Of a stretch of 64,000 nucleotides of DNA, positions 50,646 through 59,279 are shown one piece after another. The notes beneath the pieces were generated by a model. That model did not search any database. It was not told the DNA's origin and worked only from the letters and a program-made list of their open reading frames with translations. A program made the translations under genes and the position numbers. The number at the start of each line of letters is the position of its first letter. Position 1 is the stretch's first letter. Origin of the DNA: DATDAH01 sp963845425 (GTDB taxonomy: Bacteria; Actinomycetota; Acidimicrobiia; Acidimicrobiales; DATDAH01); the NCBI GenBank assembly GCA_963845425.1, contig CAWJSC010000017.1, positions 310,001-374,000 of the forward strand, written 5' to 3'.

Positions 50646-52574
50646 GTGTCGATGACCCGCATGAACGACCAGATCGGTCGCGTCCTCGCGGGTCGGTACC
50701 GCCTCCTGGCTCCGATCGGGGCAGGAGCCTCGGCGCAGGTCTTCCTGGCCGAGGACACCCGCCTTCGACGCCGGGTGGCCATCAAGCTCCTCCACGAGTC
50801 CTACGCGGACGACGCCGCGTTCATCCGCCGATTCCGTTCCGAGGCCCAGACGGCCGCCGGCCTCAACCACCCCAACCTGCTCGCCGTCTACGACTGGGGC
50901 GAGGACGACGTCCCGTTCCTGGTCACCGAGTTCATCGGCGGCGGGTCGCTGCGGGCCATGCTCGACCAGGGCCGTCGGCTGAGCATCGCTCAGACCACCC
51001 TGGTCGGCCTCGAGGCGGCTCGGGGTCTGGACCACGCCCACCGCCAGGGCCTCGTGCACCGTGACCTGAAGCCGGCCAACCTGCTCTTCGGCGACGACGG
51101 CCGCCTCCGCATCGCCGACTTCGGTCTGGCCCGGGCCCTGGCCGACGCCGCGGTGACCGAACCGTCGGGTGCGGTGCTGGGCACCGCCCGCTACGCGTCC
51201 CCCGAGCAGGCCCAGGGTCGATCGCTGTCCGGTCGCAGTGACGTCTACTCCCTGGCCCTGGTGCTCATCGAGGCGGTCACCGGTCACGTGCCCTTCTCGG
51301 TGGACACCACGATCGGGACGCTCATGGCCCGGGTCTCCGAACCCATCCCGGTCAGCGCCCGGCTCGAGGTGCTGCAGCCGGTGCTGGAGGCCGCGGGCCA
51401 GGTCCAGCCCGAGGACCGCCCCGACGCCGCCGCATTGTCCAAGCTGTTCCTCCGGGCCACCGAGCAACTGGATCCGCCCGCCCCCCTGCCGCTGGCCGGC
51501 GCCATCGTCCTGCCCGACGCCGCCGTCGAGGTCGACCGGGACCCGACGATGCTCCCCGAGCCCGCCGAGGCCGGCGCCTCGGTGTTCACCGGCGTGGAGG
51601 GCCCGGCTGTGGCCGATCCGACCCCCGGGCGGCTGGCCCGGCGGCGACACCGACGGGCCGCGGAACGGGCGGTGCGCGAAGAGGCCGGCGGTCGACGCCG
51701 GGGCCGGGTGGCGGTGCTCGCGGCCCTGGGCCTGCTCCTCCTGGCCGCCGGCGGGTTGGCGGCCTACCTGGTGGCCTTCCCGGAGCACGAGGTCCCCCGA
51801 CTGGAGGCGCAGAGCGTCAGCGACATCGACGGCCTCGTCGGCGACCTCGGCTTCGACGTCCAGCTCGTCGGGACCCGCCGCACCGGCGTCCCCGCCGGCG
51901 AGGTCATCGAGCAGGTCCCGGACGCGGGCGAGATGCTCCGGGAGGGCCAGACGTTGACGCTGACGGTCAACCGCGGCCCGGCGTTCGTCGAGGTCCCGAC
52001 GAACTTGACCAACGTGCCGGTGGCCCAGGCCCGCCAGGCCCTCGAGGCCGCCAACCTGCGGGTCGGGTTCGTGTCGGAGAAGTACAACGAGCTGGTCGTG
52101 GCGGGCACGGTGCAGAGCGTCCCGTCGGCCTTCGAGGAGATCCCCCGCAACAGCGCGATCGACCTGGTCGTGTCCCTGGGCCCCCGCCCCCGGACCATTC
52201 CCGAGGACGCGGTGGGCCGTCCCTACGACGACGTGGCCGCCGAACTGGAGGAGCTCTCGCTGGAGGTCGTACGGGTGGAGGAGCCCACCCTCGACCAGGC
52301 CGAGGGCACCGTCACCCGCGTCGAGCCCGGGCCGGGCACGACCGTTCCCCGTGACTCGACGGTGACCGTCTACGTGGCGGTGGCCCAGATCGAGGTGCCT
52401 GACGTGTCCGGCCTCGCCGTGGACGAGGCCGCAGACGAGTTGGCGGCCGCCGGCCTGCGCGTGTCCGGGGTGCAGGGCTCACCCCTCCGCGACGTGACGA
52501 GTACGGATCCCGCGGCCGGGACCTTCGTGGACCCCGGGACCTCGGTCACGCTCATCACCCGTCCCAACCGCTGA
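50646..52574 (+). CDS. PASTA-domain Ser/Thr protein kinase (PknB-like)
   Basis: 642 residues. Cytoplasmic kinase (about 15-270): glycine loop GAGASAQVF, Lys47 in VAIKLL, catalytic loop HRDLKPANLLF, DFG and the APE-equivalent SPEQ. A basic juxtamembrane stretch (RLARRRHRRAAERAVREE) and one helix (AVLAALGLLLLAAGGLAAYLVAF) follow. Outside, four PASTA repeats bind peptidoglycan fragments or lipid II in relatives. It probably senses the cell wall and phosphorylates division or wall enzymes. Lacks a nearby PstP phosphatase or Fha partner. Confidence 0.94.
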   Translation: MSMTRMNDQIGRVLAGRYRLLAPIGAGASAQVFLAEDTRLRRRVAIKLLHESYADDAAFIRRFRSEAQTAAGLNHPNLLAVYDWGEDDVPFLVTEFIGGGSLRAMLDQGRRLSIAQTTLVGLEAARGLDHAHRQGLVHRDLKPANLLFGDDGRLRIADFGLARALADAAVTEPSGAVLGTARYASPEQAQGRSLSGRSDVYSLALVLIEAVTGHVPFSVDTTIGTLMARVSEPIPVSARLEVLQPVLEAAGQVQPEDRPDAAALSKLFLRATEQLDPPAPLPLAGAIVLPDAAVEVDRDPTMLPEPAEAGASVFTGVEGPAVADPTPGRLARRRHRRAAERAVREEAGGRRRGRVAVLAALGLLLLAAGGLAAYLVAFPEHEVPRLEAQSVSDIDGLVGDLGFDVQLVGTRRTGVPAGEVIEQVPDAGEMLREGQTLTLTVNRGPAFVEVPTNLTNVPVAQARQALEAANLRVGFVSEKYNELVVAGTVQSVPSAFEEIPRNSAIDLVVSLGPRPRTIPEDAVGRPYDDVAAELEELSLEVVRVEEPTLDQAEGTVTRVEPGPGTTVPRDSTVTVYVAVAQIEVPDVSGLAVDEAADELAAAGLRVSGVQGSPLRDVTSTDPAAGTFVDPGTSVTLITRPNR

Positions 52575-52615
52575 GCGGACCATCCACCACTGGCGATCGC
52601 GGCATCCCTAGCGTT

Positions 52616-52634
52616 CGGTCCCGAACCGGGACCG
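52616..52634 (+). terminator. Hairpin after the kinase gene
   Basis: CGGTCCC-GAACC-GGGACCG, a 7-bp stem 42 bases past the stop. No T-run follows. The rest of the gap up to 52729 has other GC-rich inverted bits but no clear feature. Confidence 0.4.
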
Positions 52635-52729
52635 GCTGGGGCGGCGTAGGCCGTGACGCTCCCCAGCCGCCACGACGTTGCCACCCCAGCCGGCTCGGTT
52701 CCCTGACCCGGGCCGTGCGCGGCCGTCGT

Positions 52730-52735
52730 TAGCCT
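52730..52735 (+). promoter_or_regulatory. -10 element, leaderless
   Basis: TAGCCT, seven bases before GTG 52743. Confidence 0.45.
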
Positions 52736-52742
52736 CCGGGCG

Positions 52743-54266
52743 GTGACTCCCGAACGCCCGCCCGACCTCGTGGTCGAGGCCCCGGGGGTCAGCGAGGAGA
52801 GCTCGGTCCCCTGGCCCCTCCTGCTCGGGCAGCGGGTCACGACCAAGGCGGAGGACAAGGGTTGGTACCCCTGGGTCGTCCTGGCCACGACGCTGTTCGG
52901 CCTCCTCACGATCACCTTCACCATCACCATCCTGGCCGTGTCGATACCCGGCATCGCCGAGGACCTGGACACCAGCGAGAGCACGCTCACCTGGGTCATC
53001 ACCGGTCCGCTGCTGGCCTTCGCCGTCGTCGGCCCCGCGGTGGGCAAGCTGGGCGACCGCAACGGCCACCGCCGCATCTACCTGATCGGCATGGCCGGTG
53101 GGGCCCTGTTCGCCGCGCTGTCGGCCCTGGCCTGGAGCGCCCCGGCGCTCATCGTGTTCCGGGTCCTCGGGGCGAGCATCGGCGCGGCGACCGGCCCGGC
53201 CTCCATGGCCCTGATCAACACGACGTTCCCCCGGGAGCGGAGGGCCCAGGCCATGGGCTACTGGACCCTCGTGATGGCGGGCGGGCCGGTCCTCGGTGTC
53301 GTGATCGGCGGCCCGGTCGTGGAGCACCTGAGCTGGCGGCTGATCTTCGTGGCCCAGGTCCCCATCGCCCTCATCGGCCTGTTCGTCGCGTTCGTCCTCC
53401 TGCCGGACACCGAGCGTGAAGAGCCGGCCCCCTTCGACCTCAAGGGCACGTTGTTGCTGGCCGGCGCGGTCGGCGGCGCCCTGCTGGGGCTCAACCGGGG
53501 CCCGGTGATGGGTTGGACCAACCCGCTGGTCATCGCCGGCTTCGTGCTCGCCCCGCTGCTGCTGTGGGTCTTCGTGCAGGTGGAGCGTCGGGCCGTGGAC
53601 CCGTTGCTGCCGCTGCGCTACCTGACGAACAGGAACGTGCGGCTGCCGTTGGTGGTCGAGTTCACCAACAACTTCGCCTACATGGGCGGGTTCATCCTCA
53701 CCCCGCTGCTGCTCGAACAAGTCCTGGGTTACGGCGAGACCAAGTCGGGACTGCTGTCGATCGCCCGACCCCTGTGCTTCTCGATCGCGGGGCCCCTGGC
53801 GGGCTACCTGACGGTGCGCACCGGCGAGCGCAAGGCCGCCACGTTCGGGACCCTCGCCATCGCGTCGTCGATGATCGGGATGTCCCTGGTGTCACCCAGC
53901 ACCACGGACCTGTTGATCGTGGTGTCCCTGGCCCTGTCGGGCATCGGGGCGGGGGCGACGCTGCCCGCGATGGCCTCCAGCATCGCCAACGCCGTCGACG
54001 ATCGGGATCTCGGGGTCATCGGCGCGGCGCAGCAGATGGTGTCCCAGTTGGGGGCGGTCGCGGGCATCCAGATCCTGCAGACGGTGCAGACCAGCCGCGA
54101 GACCACGGTGGGCGAGGTGGACGCCTTCGGCAACGCCTTCCTCACCGCCGCCGGCGTGGCCCTCGTCGGCACCGCCTGTGCCCTCGCCGTGAGATCAACG
54201 CCACGACATCCGACTGGCTTCGCGGCGCTCAGCCAGTCCGGCGCCGCCGAAGCTGCCGGCCCCTAG
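52743..54266 (+). CDS. MFS drug exporter, DHA2 (EmrB/QacA) type
   Basis: 507 residues, about 14 hydrophobic helices, the DHA2 count. Motif A GKLGDRNGHRRIYL and motif C-like GPVLGVVIGGPV (antiporter motif) are present; SPAPFDLKG-type loop appears as PAPFDLKGTLL. Proton-driven export of drugs or lipids is likely; substrate unknown. The last about 20 residues (PTGFAALSQSGAAEAAGP) come from a repeat hairpin (54212-54238) that overlaps the 3' end, so the native C-terminus has been replaced. Confidence 0.88.
   Translation: MTPERPPDLVVEAPGVSEESSVPWPLLLGQRVTTKAEDKGWYPWVVLATTLFGLLTITFTITILAVSIPGIAEDLDTSESTLTWVITGPLLAFAVVGPAVGKLGDRNGHRRIYLIGMAGGALFAALSALAWSAPALIVFRVLGASIGAATGPASMALINTTFPRERRAQAMGYWTLVMAGGPVLGVVIGGPVVEHLSWRLIFVAQVPIALIGLFVAFVLLPDTEREEPAPFDLKGTLLLAGAVGGALLGLNRGPVMGWTNPLVIAGFVLAPLLLWVFVQVERRAVDPLLPLRYLTNRNVRLPLVVEFTNNFAYMGGFILTPLLLEQVLGYGETKSGLLSIARPLCFSIAGPLAGYLTVRTGERKAATFGTLAIASSMIGMSLVSPSTTDLLIVVSLALSGIGAGATLPAMASSIANAVDDRDLGVIGAAQQMVSQLGAVAGIQILQTVQTSRETTVGEVDAFGNAFLTAAGVALVGTACALAVRSTPRHPTGFAALSQSGAAEAAGP
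54212..54238. repeat. Short repeat hairpin inside the 3' end of the MFS gene
   Basis: GACTGGCT (54212-54219) pairs exactly with AGCCAGTC (54231-54238) around an 11-base loop. The opening GACTGGCTTCGC also starts the repeat at 30686, directly at the murA stop. Confidence 0.5.
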
Positions 54267-54284
54267 CGCTGCTCCGCACCCCTA

Positions 54285-54692
54285 CTATTCCGTGATCTCC
54301 TTGATCTTGTCCTGGATCTCGGTCTGGACGGGGTCGGTGGGGGCCTGTTGGAGGAGCATGAGCTTGCTCATGTCGCCCTGGACCTTGACCTTGCCCTGCA
54401 TGAAGGCCTGCATCCCGGCCTGAGCGTCGCCGTCGACGGTGATGGCCTTCGCCGTGGACCAGTCGGTGGTGACCGTGAGGTCCGGGTTCTCGAGGTGACC
54501 CATCTCCATGACGGCCTCGCCGCCCGACGTGTCGAGGTGGGCGTTGACGGTGCCGTCGCCGAAGGGGACGTCGGTGACGACCTGGTTCATGCGGATGGCG
54601 TGCGCCGGCGCGCTGACCTTGTCGGCGTACTCGTCACGGATGACCTTGGCGGCCTCCATCCATTCGTCGGACAGGAACGGGTACTTGGCCAC
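54285..54692 (-). CDS. SCP2 sterol-binding domain protein
   Basis: 135 residues, a whole SCP2 fold: VSAPAHAIRMNQVVTDVPFGDG, then VTTDWSTAKAITVDGDAQAGMQAFMQGKVKVQGDMSKLM, the typical lipid-tunnel segment. These proteins bind fatty acyl or sterol ligands. GAGGAG lies eight to nine bases before GTG 54692, so this gene is leadered. It is separated from the MFS gene by only 18 bases, tail to tail. Confidence 0.9.
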   Translation of the reverse strand: MAKYPFLSDEWMEAAKVIRDEYADKVSAPAHAIRMNQVVTDVPFGDGTVNAHLDTSGGEAVMEMGHLENPDLTVTTDWSTAKAITVDGDAQAGMQAFMQGKVKVQGDMSKLMLLQQAPTDPVQTEIQDKIKEITE

Positions 54693-54786
54693 CGGGAACT
54701 CCTCGGTCGTCGAACGTCGTGAGCGGCGGTGAAACTAGCCGAGTTGACCGGGCGGTCAAGCGGGGCCGAGGGGGTCCGGGGCTGAG

Positions 54787-54792
54787 TAACCT
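54787..54792 (+). promoter_or_regulatory. -10 element, leaderless
   Basis: TAACCT, seven bases before GTG 54800. Confidence 0.45.
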
Positions 54793-54799
54793 GCCGCCC

Positions 54800-55105
54800 G
54801 TGTCGGCCGGGAACCGTGACGAACGTCTCGTCTCCCGCGAGCGCAACCCCAAGTGGCAGAACGTCCCCCTGCTCATCGACATGTCGATCTGCATCAACTG
54901 CGACACGTGCATCCGCTGGTGCCCGCCGCAGTTCGGCGCCATCTTCAACCATGGCATCGACGTGGTGATCATCCCCGAGCTCTGCTCGGGCTGCGGGAAG
55001 TGCGTGGAGCCCTGCCCCGTGGACTGCATCTTCGATGACCCGGAGTGGACGCCCGCCCCGGCCGACTGGTGGGAGGAGCCCGCAACCGATGACCCCTACC
55101 GATGA
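54800..55105 (+). CDS. Two-cluster [4Fe-4S] ferredoxin
   Basis: 101 residues. Two cluster-binding sets: CINCDTCIRWCPPQ and CSGCGKCVEPCPV, eight Cys in all. The spacing with an inserted loop between clusters is common in actinobacterial ferredoxins. It could accept electrons from the pyruvate:ferredoxin oxidoreductase encoded 5.5 kb downstream, but that link is inference. A Trp/Glu-rich C-terminal tail follows. Confidence 0.92.
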   Translation: MSAGNRDERLVSRERNPKWQNVPLLIDMSICINCDTCIRWCPPQFGAIFNHGIDVVIIPELCSGCGKCVEPCPVDCIFDDPEWTPAPADWWEEPATDDPYR

Positions 55106-55168
55106 TCGACGGCGTCGATCGGCGGGCCGAACAGGCCGGCAGAGCGATGAGCCGTCAGGCGAAGGGCC

Positions 55169-55942
55169 ATGACCCCTGACCGCTGGCCGCCCGTCGGGGC
55201 CACGGTGACCCCCGGGGCCGAGCCGTGGTCGGCGGCGGGCGGACCTCACGGCGCCCTGGTCCTGCACGGCTACACGGGGAATTGCGCCGGGGTCCGGCCC
55301 CCGGCCGAGGCCCTCCACGCCGCAGGGTTCGCCGTGGAGATGCCCCTCCTCCCCGGCCACGGCACCCAGGTGGAAGACCTGCTCCCTTTCGGCTTCGACG
55401 ACTGGTACGAGACCGCCGAGGAGGCACTGGGCACCCTGGCCCAGCGGGTGGACCGCATCGTGGTCGTCGGCCTCTCGATGGGCGGGGCCCTGACGTGCCT
55501 GTTGGCGATCGAGCATCCCGAGATCGCCGGCATCGCGTGTGTGAACCCGACCACCCAGGTCAACGACGAGATCCGGGCCACGGTCGAGGCCGTGCTGGCC
55601 GACGGCAGTGACTTCATCCCGCCGGTCGGCAGCGACATCGCCCTCGAGGGGGCCACCGAGAACGCCTACCCCGCCACGCCGGTGCCGCCGCTGCTCACCA
55701 TGTTCGACGCGGCCGACCGCTTCGCCGCCCGACTGGACGAGATCACCTGCCCGACCCTCGTGCTCACCAGTCGCCAGGACCACGTCGTGCCGCCGTCGGA
55801 CAGCGAGTTCCTGGCCGGCCAGGTGGCGGGCCCCGTCGAGCACGTCTGGCTGGAGCAGAGCTACCACGTGGCCACCATCGACCACGACGGGCCCGAGGTG
55901 TCCCGCCGCATCGTCGAGTTCGCCCAGAAGGTCACCGCCTGA
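55169..55942 (+). CDS. Alpha/beta hydrolase, carboxylesterase/monoacylglycerol lipase type
   Basis: 257 residues, close to Est30-like esterases. ALVLHGYTGN is the oxyanion-hole strand; Ser in VVGLSMGGAL, Asp in TSRQDHVVPPSD, His in EQSYHVATIDHD complete the triad. LPGHGTQVEDLLPFGFDDW is typical of the family. Cytoplasmic. AAGGGC before ATG 55169 serves as the ribosome-binding site. Confidence 0.86.
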   Translation: MTPDRWPPVGATVTPGAEPWSAAGGPHGALVLHGYTGNCAGVRPPAEALHAAGFAVEMPLLPGHGTQVEDLLPFGFDDWYETAEEALGTLAQRVDRIVVVGLSMGGALTCLLAIEHPEIAGIACVNPTTQVNDEIRATVEAVLADGSDFIPPVGSDIALEGATENAYPATPVPPLLTMFDAADRFAARLDEITCPTLVLTSRQDHVVPPSDSEFLAGQVAGPVEHVWLEQSYHVATIDHDGPEVSRRIVEFAQKVTA

Positions 55943-56049
55943 ACGGGCGAACTCCCGTCGTCACCGACGGCGGCGTCAGGACGAGGGCGCCACGATGATG
56001 CCGGCCGGTGCGGTCGCGCCGCCCTTGGGGGCGCCCGGGTGCTCGCCCC

Positions 56050-56055
56050 TACGAT
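56050..56055 (+). promoter_or_regulatory. -10 element, leaderless, for gatCAB
   Basis: TACGAT, exactly six bases before GTG 56062. The 107 bases between the esterase stop and this element hold GC-rich inverted sequences (GGGCGCC/GGCGCCC) but no gene. Confidence 0.5.
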
Positions 56056-56061
56056 GCCCCG

Positions 56062-56361
56062 GTGCCCCGCATCACCCCTGACGACGTCGCGCATGTCGCC
56101 CGGCTGGCCCGCCTGCACCTGACCGACGACGAGCTGGTCACCTTCACCGGCCAGCTCGACGCGGTGCTCGGCCACGCCGCCGACGTCGAAGCCCTGGACC
56201 TCGACGACGTGCCGCCCACCTCCCACCCGTACCCGCTGACCAACGTGCTCCGGGACGACGTCGTCACCTCCAGCCTCGACCGCGCCGAGGTGCTGGCCCA
56301 GGCCCCCGCCGTAGAGGACAACCAGTTCAAGGTCCCGCCCGTGCTCGGGGAGGCCCCGTGA
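56062..56361 (+). CDS. gatC: Aspartyl/glutamyl-tRNA amidotransferase subunit C
   Basis: 99-residue helical clamp that stabilises GatA-GatB. DVAHVARLARLHLTDDE is the family start, HPYPLTNVLRDD and NQFKVPPVLGEAP the end. The complex makes Gln-tRNA (and often Asn-tRNA) from mischarged tRNAs in organisms lacking GlnRS. Stop overlaps the GTG of gatA. Confidence 0.95.
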   Translation: MPRITPDDVAHVARLARLHLTDDELVTFTGQLDAVLGHAADVEALDLDDVPPTSHPYPLTNVLRDDVVTSSLDRAEVLAQAPAVEDNQFKVPPVLGEAP

Positions 56362-57782
56362 CCGCCGCCCTCGACATCGCCGCGGCTGTGCGCTCGGGCC
56401 GGCGCTCGGCCCGGGAGGTCCTCGAGGAGCACCTGGCCGTCATCGACGCCCGGGAGGCCGAGCTCCACGCGTTCAACCTGGTGCTGGCCGACGAGGCCCG
56501 GGCCGCCGCCGACGCCCTGGACGCCCGGGTGGCCGCGGGGGAGGACCCCGGGCCGCTGGCCGGTGTGCCGGTCGTGCTCAAGGACAACCTCTGTACCCGG
56601 GGCATCGCCACCACCTGCTCCTCGAAGATCCTCGAGGGCTGGCAGCCGCCGTATGACGCCGCCGTCGTCGAGCGTCTGGCCGGTGCCGGGGCGATCCTGG
56701 TGGGCAAGACCAACCTCGACGAGTTCGCCATGGGCTCCTCCACGGAGAACTCGGCCTTCGGCCCGAGCCGCAACCCCCACGACCCGACGAAGGTGCCCGG
56801 TGGTTCATCGGGCGGCAGCACCGTGGCGGTGGCTGCGGGCATGGCGTCGATCGGGCTCGGCTCCGACACCGGCGGCTCGATCCGTCAGCCCGCCGCCCTG
56901 TGCGGCGTGGTCGGGATGAAGCCGACCTATGGGCGGGTGTCGCGCTACGGCCTCGTCGCCTTCGCCTCGTCCCTGGACCAGATCGGCCCGATCACCACCA
57001 CCGTGGCCGACGCCGCCACCGTCTTCGAGGTCATCGGGGGCTACGACCCCCGGGACTCGACCTCCATCCCGGAGGGCCCACCGGTCGTCCGCCCCACCCT
57101 GGCCGACGGGGTCGCCGGGCTGCGGGTCGGGCTGGTCACCGAGCTCATGGAGGCCGAGGGCATGGCCCCCGACGTCCTGGCCCGCACCCGGCAAGCCGCG
57201 GCCGCACTGGAGGCCGCCGGGGCCACGGTGGGCGAGGCCTCCGTCCCCGCCGCGGTCTACGGCATCACCGCCTACTACCTGGTGGCCCCCGCCGAGGCCT
57301 CGAGCAACCTGGCCCGCTACGACGGCGTCCGGTACGGCCTGCGGGTCGACGCCGCCAACACGGCGGACATGAACGAGGCGAGCCGCACCGCCGGGTTCGG
57401 CGACGAGGTGAAGCGCCGGATCATGCTCGGCACCTATGCCCTGTCGGCGGGGTACTACGACGCCTACTACGGCAAGGCCCAGAAGGTCCGCACATTGCTC
57501 ATCCAGGACTTCGAGCGGGCGTACAGGGACTTCGACCTGCTGCTGTCGCCGACGACGCCGACCACGGCGTTCCCGCTGGGAGAGAAGACCGCCGACCCCC
57601 TCACCATGTACCTCAACGACGTGTGCACGATCCCGTCGAACCTGGCCGGGCACCCGTCCATGTCGGTCCCGTTCGGCACGGGCGACGACGGCCTGCCCGT
57701 CGGGGTCCAGGTCCTGGCTCCGTCGCTCGGCGAGGCGACCATGTTCCGGGCCGCGGCCGTCCTGGAAGGATCCGTACCGTGA
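56358..57782 (+). CDS. gatA: Aspartyl/glutamyl-tRNA amidotransferase subunit A
   Basis: 474-residue amidase that frees ammonia from glutamine. Catalytic Lys75 (VVLKDNLCT), cis-Ser in GGSSGGS (from residue 148) and nucleophile Ser in DTGGSIRQPA: a complete Ser-cisSer-Lys triad. Normal length. Overlaps gatC and gatB on both sides, so one operon. Confidence 0.96.
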   Translation: MTAALDIAAAVRSGRRSAREVLEEHLAVIDAREAELHAFNLVLADEARAAADALDARVAAGEDPGPLAGVPVVLKDNLCTRGIATTCSSKILEGWQPPYDAAVVERLAGAGAILVGKTNLDEFAMGSSTENSAFGPSRNPHDPTKVPGGSSGGSTVAVAAGMASIGLGSDTGGSIRQPAALCGVVGMKPTYGRVSRYGLVAFASSLDQIGPITTTVADAATVFEVIGGYDPRDSTSIPEGPPVVRPTLADGVAGLRVGLVTELMEAEGMAPDVLARTRQAAAALEAAGATVGEASVPAAVYGITAYYLVAPAEASSNLARYDGVRYGLRVDAANTADMNEASRTAGFGDEVKRRIMLGTYALSAGYYDAYYGKAQKVRTLLIQDFERAYRDFDLLLSPTTPTTAFPLGEKTADPLTMYLNDVCTIPSNLAGHPSMSVPFGTGDDGLPVGVQVLAPSLGEATMFRAAAVLEGSVP

Positions 57783-59215
57783 GCGAGCCCACCGGCATCG
57801 AGGGATGGGAGACGGTCGTGGGCCTCGAGGTCCACGTCGAGCTGGCCACCGAGACCAAGCTCTTCTGCGGCTGCCGCAACGCCTTCGGGTCCGACCCCAA
57901 CACCAACGTGTGCCCGGTCTGCCTCGGCCTCCCGGGCTCCCTGCCCGTGCTCAACCGCACGGCCGTCGAGTACGCCATGCGGCTGGGTCGGGCTCTGGGC
58001 TGTCGGGTCGAGCCGTCGACCTTCGCCCGCAAGAACTACTTCTACCCCGACATGCCGAAGGACTACCAGGTCAGCCAGTACGACCTGCCGGTGAACGTCG
58101 ACGGGGTGCTCGAGCTGCCCGACGGCTTCCGGGTCGGCATCGAGCGGGCCCACATCGAGGAGGACACGGGCAAGTCGACCCACGTCGGCGGCGGCGGGCG
58201 CATCCACGACGCCGCCCACTCCCTGGTGGACTACAACCGGGCCGGCGTCCCCCTCGTGGAGATCGTGAGCCGCCCCGACGTGCGCACCGCCGAGCAGGCC
58301 CGGGCCTACGCCAACGAGCTGCGGGGGATCCTGCTGGCGACCGGCGTGTCCGATGCCCGCATGGAGGAGGGCTCGATGCGGGTCGACGCCAACGTGTCGG
58401 TGCGCCGCGTCGGCGACGGGACCCTGGGCACCCGGGCCGAGGTCAAGAACCTGAACTCCATCCGCTCCCTCGGCCGGGCGATCGACTACGAGGCCCGCCG
58501 GCAGGTCGACCTCCTGGAGGCCGGGGACCGGGTCGTGCAGGAGACCCGCCACTGGAACGAGGAGGACGGGCGCACCCACACCCTCCGCTCGAAGGAGGAG
58601 GCCTACGACTACCGGTACTTCCCCGAGCCCGACCTGGTGCCGCTGGTGCCCGACGCCGACTGGGTGAACCGCATCGACGCCGAGCTCCCCGTCCTGCCCG
58701 CCGCCCGCCGGGCCGCGCTGGCCGGGGCCGCAGGCGTGACCACGGCCGACGTGGCCATCATCGTCGACCGCGGGCACGACACCCTGGCCGCCGGCGCCAT
58801 CGCCGCGGGGGCCGACGCCCGCACCGTGCTCAACCGGGTGGGCAACGACCTGGCGGGGGACTTGGGCGCGCTGGACGCCGCGGGCCTCACTGCGCTGGTG
58901 GCGATGGAGACCGGCGGCGAGCTGACCGCCACCCAGGCCAAGCAGGTGCTGGCCGAGCAGGTGGCCAGTGGTCGGGCCCCGGCCGACATCGCCGCCGAGC
59001 TGGGCTTCGAGGCCATGGACACCGGGGCGCTGGAGGCCGTGGTCGACCAGGTCATCGCCGAGCACCCCGGGGACTGGACCCAGTTCGTCGAGGGCGACGA
59101 CAAGGCCCGGGGCAAACTCACCGGGTTCTTCGTCGGCCTTATCATGAAGGCGACCCGGGGCCAAGCCGACGGCAAGGCGGTCACCGCGCTCCTGCGCCAG
59201 AAGGCCGGCTCATGA
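57779..59215 (+). CDS. gatB: Aspartyl/glutamyl-tRNA amidotransferase subunit B
   Basis: 478 residues; activates the mischarged aminoacyl-tRNA and transfers ammonia. VVGLEVHVELATETKLFC opens the cradle domain, the zinc motif CGC...CPVCLG is complete, and the YqeY-like helical tail closes the chain (ALEAVVDQVIAEHPGDW). Normal length. Stop 59215, followed by a short gap before the Eis-like gene. Confidence 0.97.
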   Translation: MSEPTGIEGWETVVGLEVHVELATETKLFCGCRNAFGSDPNTNVCPVCLGLPGSLPVLNRTAVEYAMRLGRALGCRVEPSTFARKNYFYPDMPKDYQVSQYDLPVNVDGVLELPDGFRVGIERAHIEEDTGKSTHVGGGGRIHDAAHSLVDYNRAGVPLVEIVSRPDVRTAEQARAYANELRGILLATGVSDARMEEGSMRVDANVSVRRVGDGTLGTRAEVKNLNSIRSLGRAIDYEARRQVDLLEAGDRVVQETRHWNEEDGRTHTLRSKEEAYDYRYFPEPDLVPLVPDADWVNRIDAELPVLPAARRAALAGAAGVTTADVAIIVDRGHDTLAAGAIAAGADARTVLNRVGNDLAGDLGALDAAGLTALVAMETGGELTATQAKQVLAEQVASGRAPADIAAELGFEAMDTGALEAVVDQVIAEHPGDWTQFVEGDDKARGKLTGFFVGLIMKATRGQADGKAVTALLRQKAGS

Positions 59216-59279
59216 GCCAGCGGGGCACCGCGGGGCCCGCCGGCCCCGCGGCGTGACCGCCAGGAGCGGAGGCTCAGCC

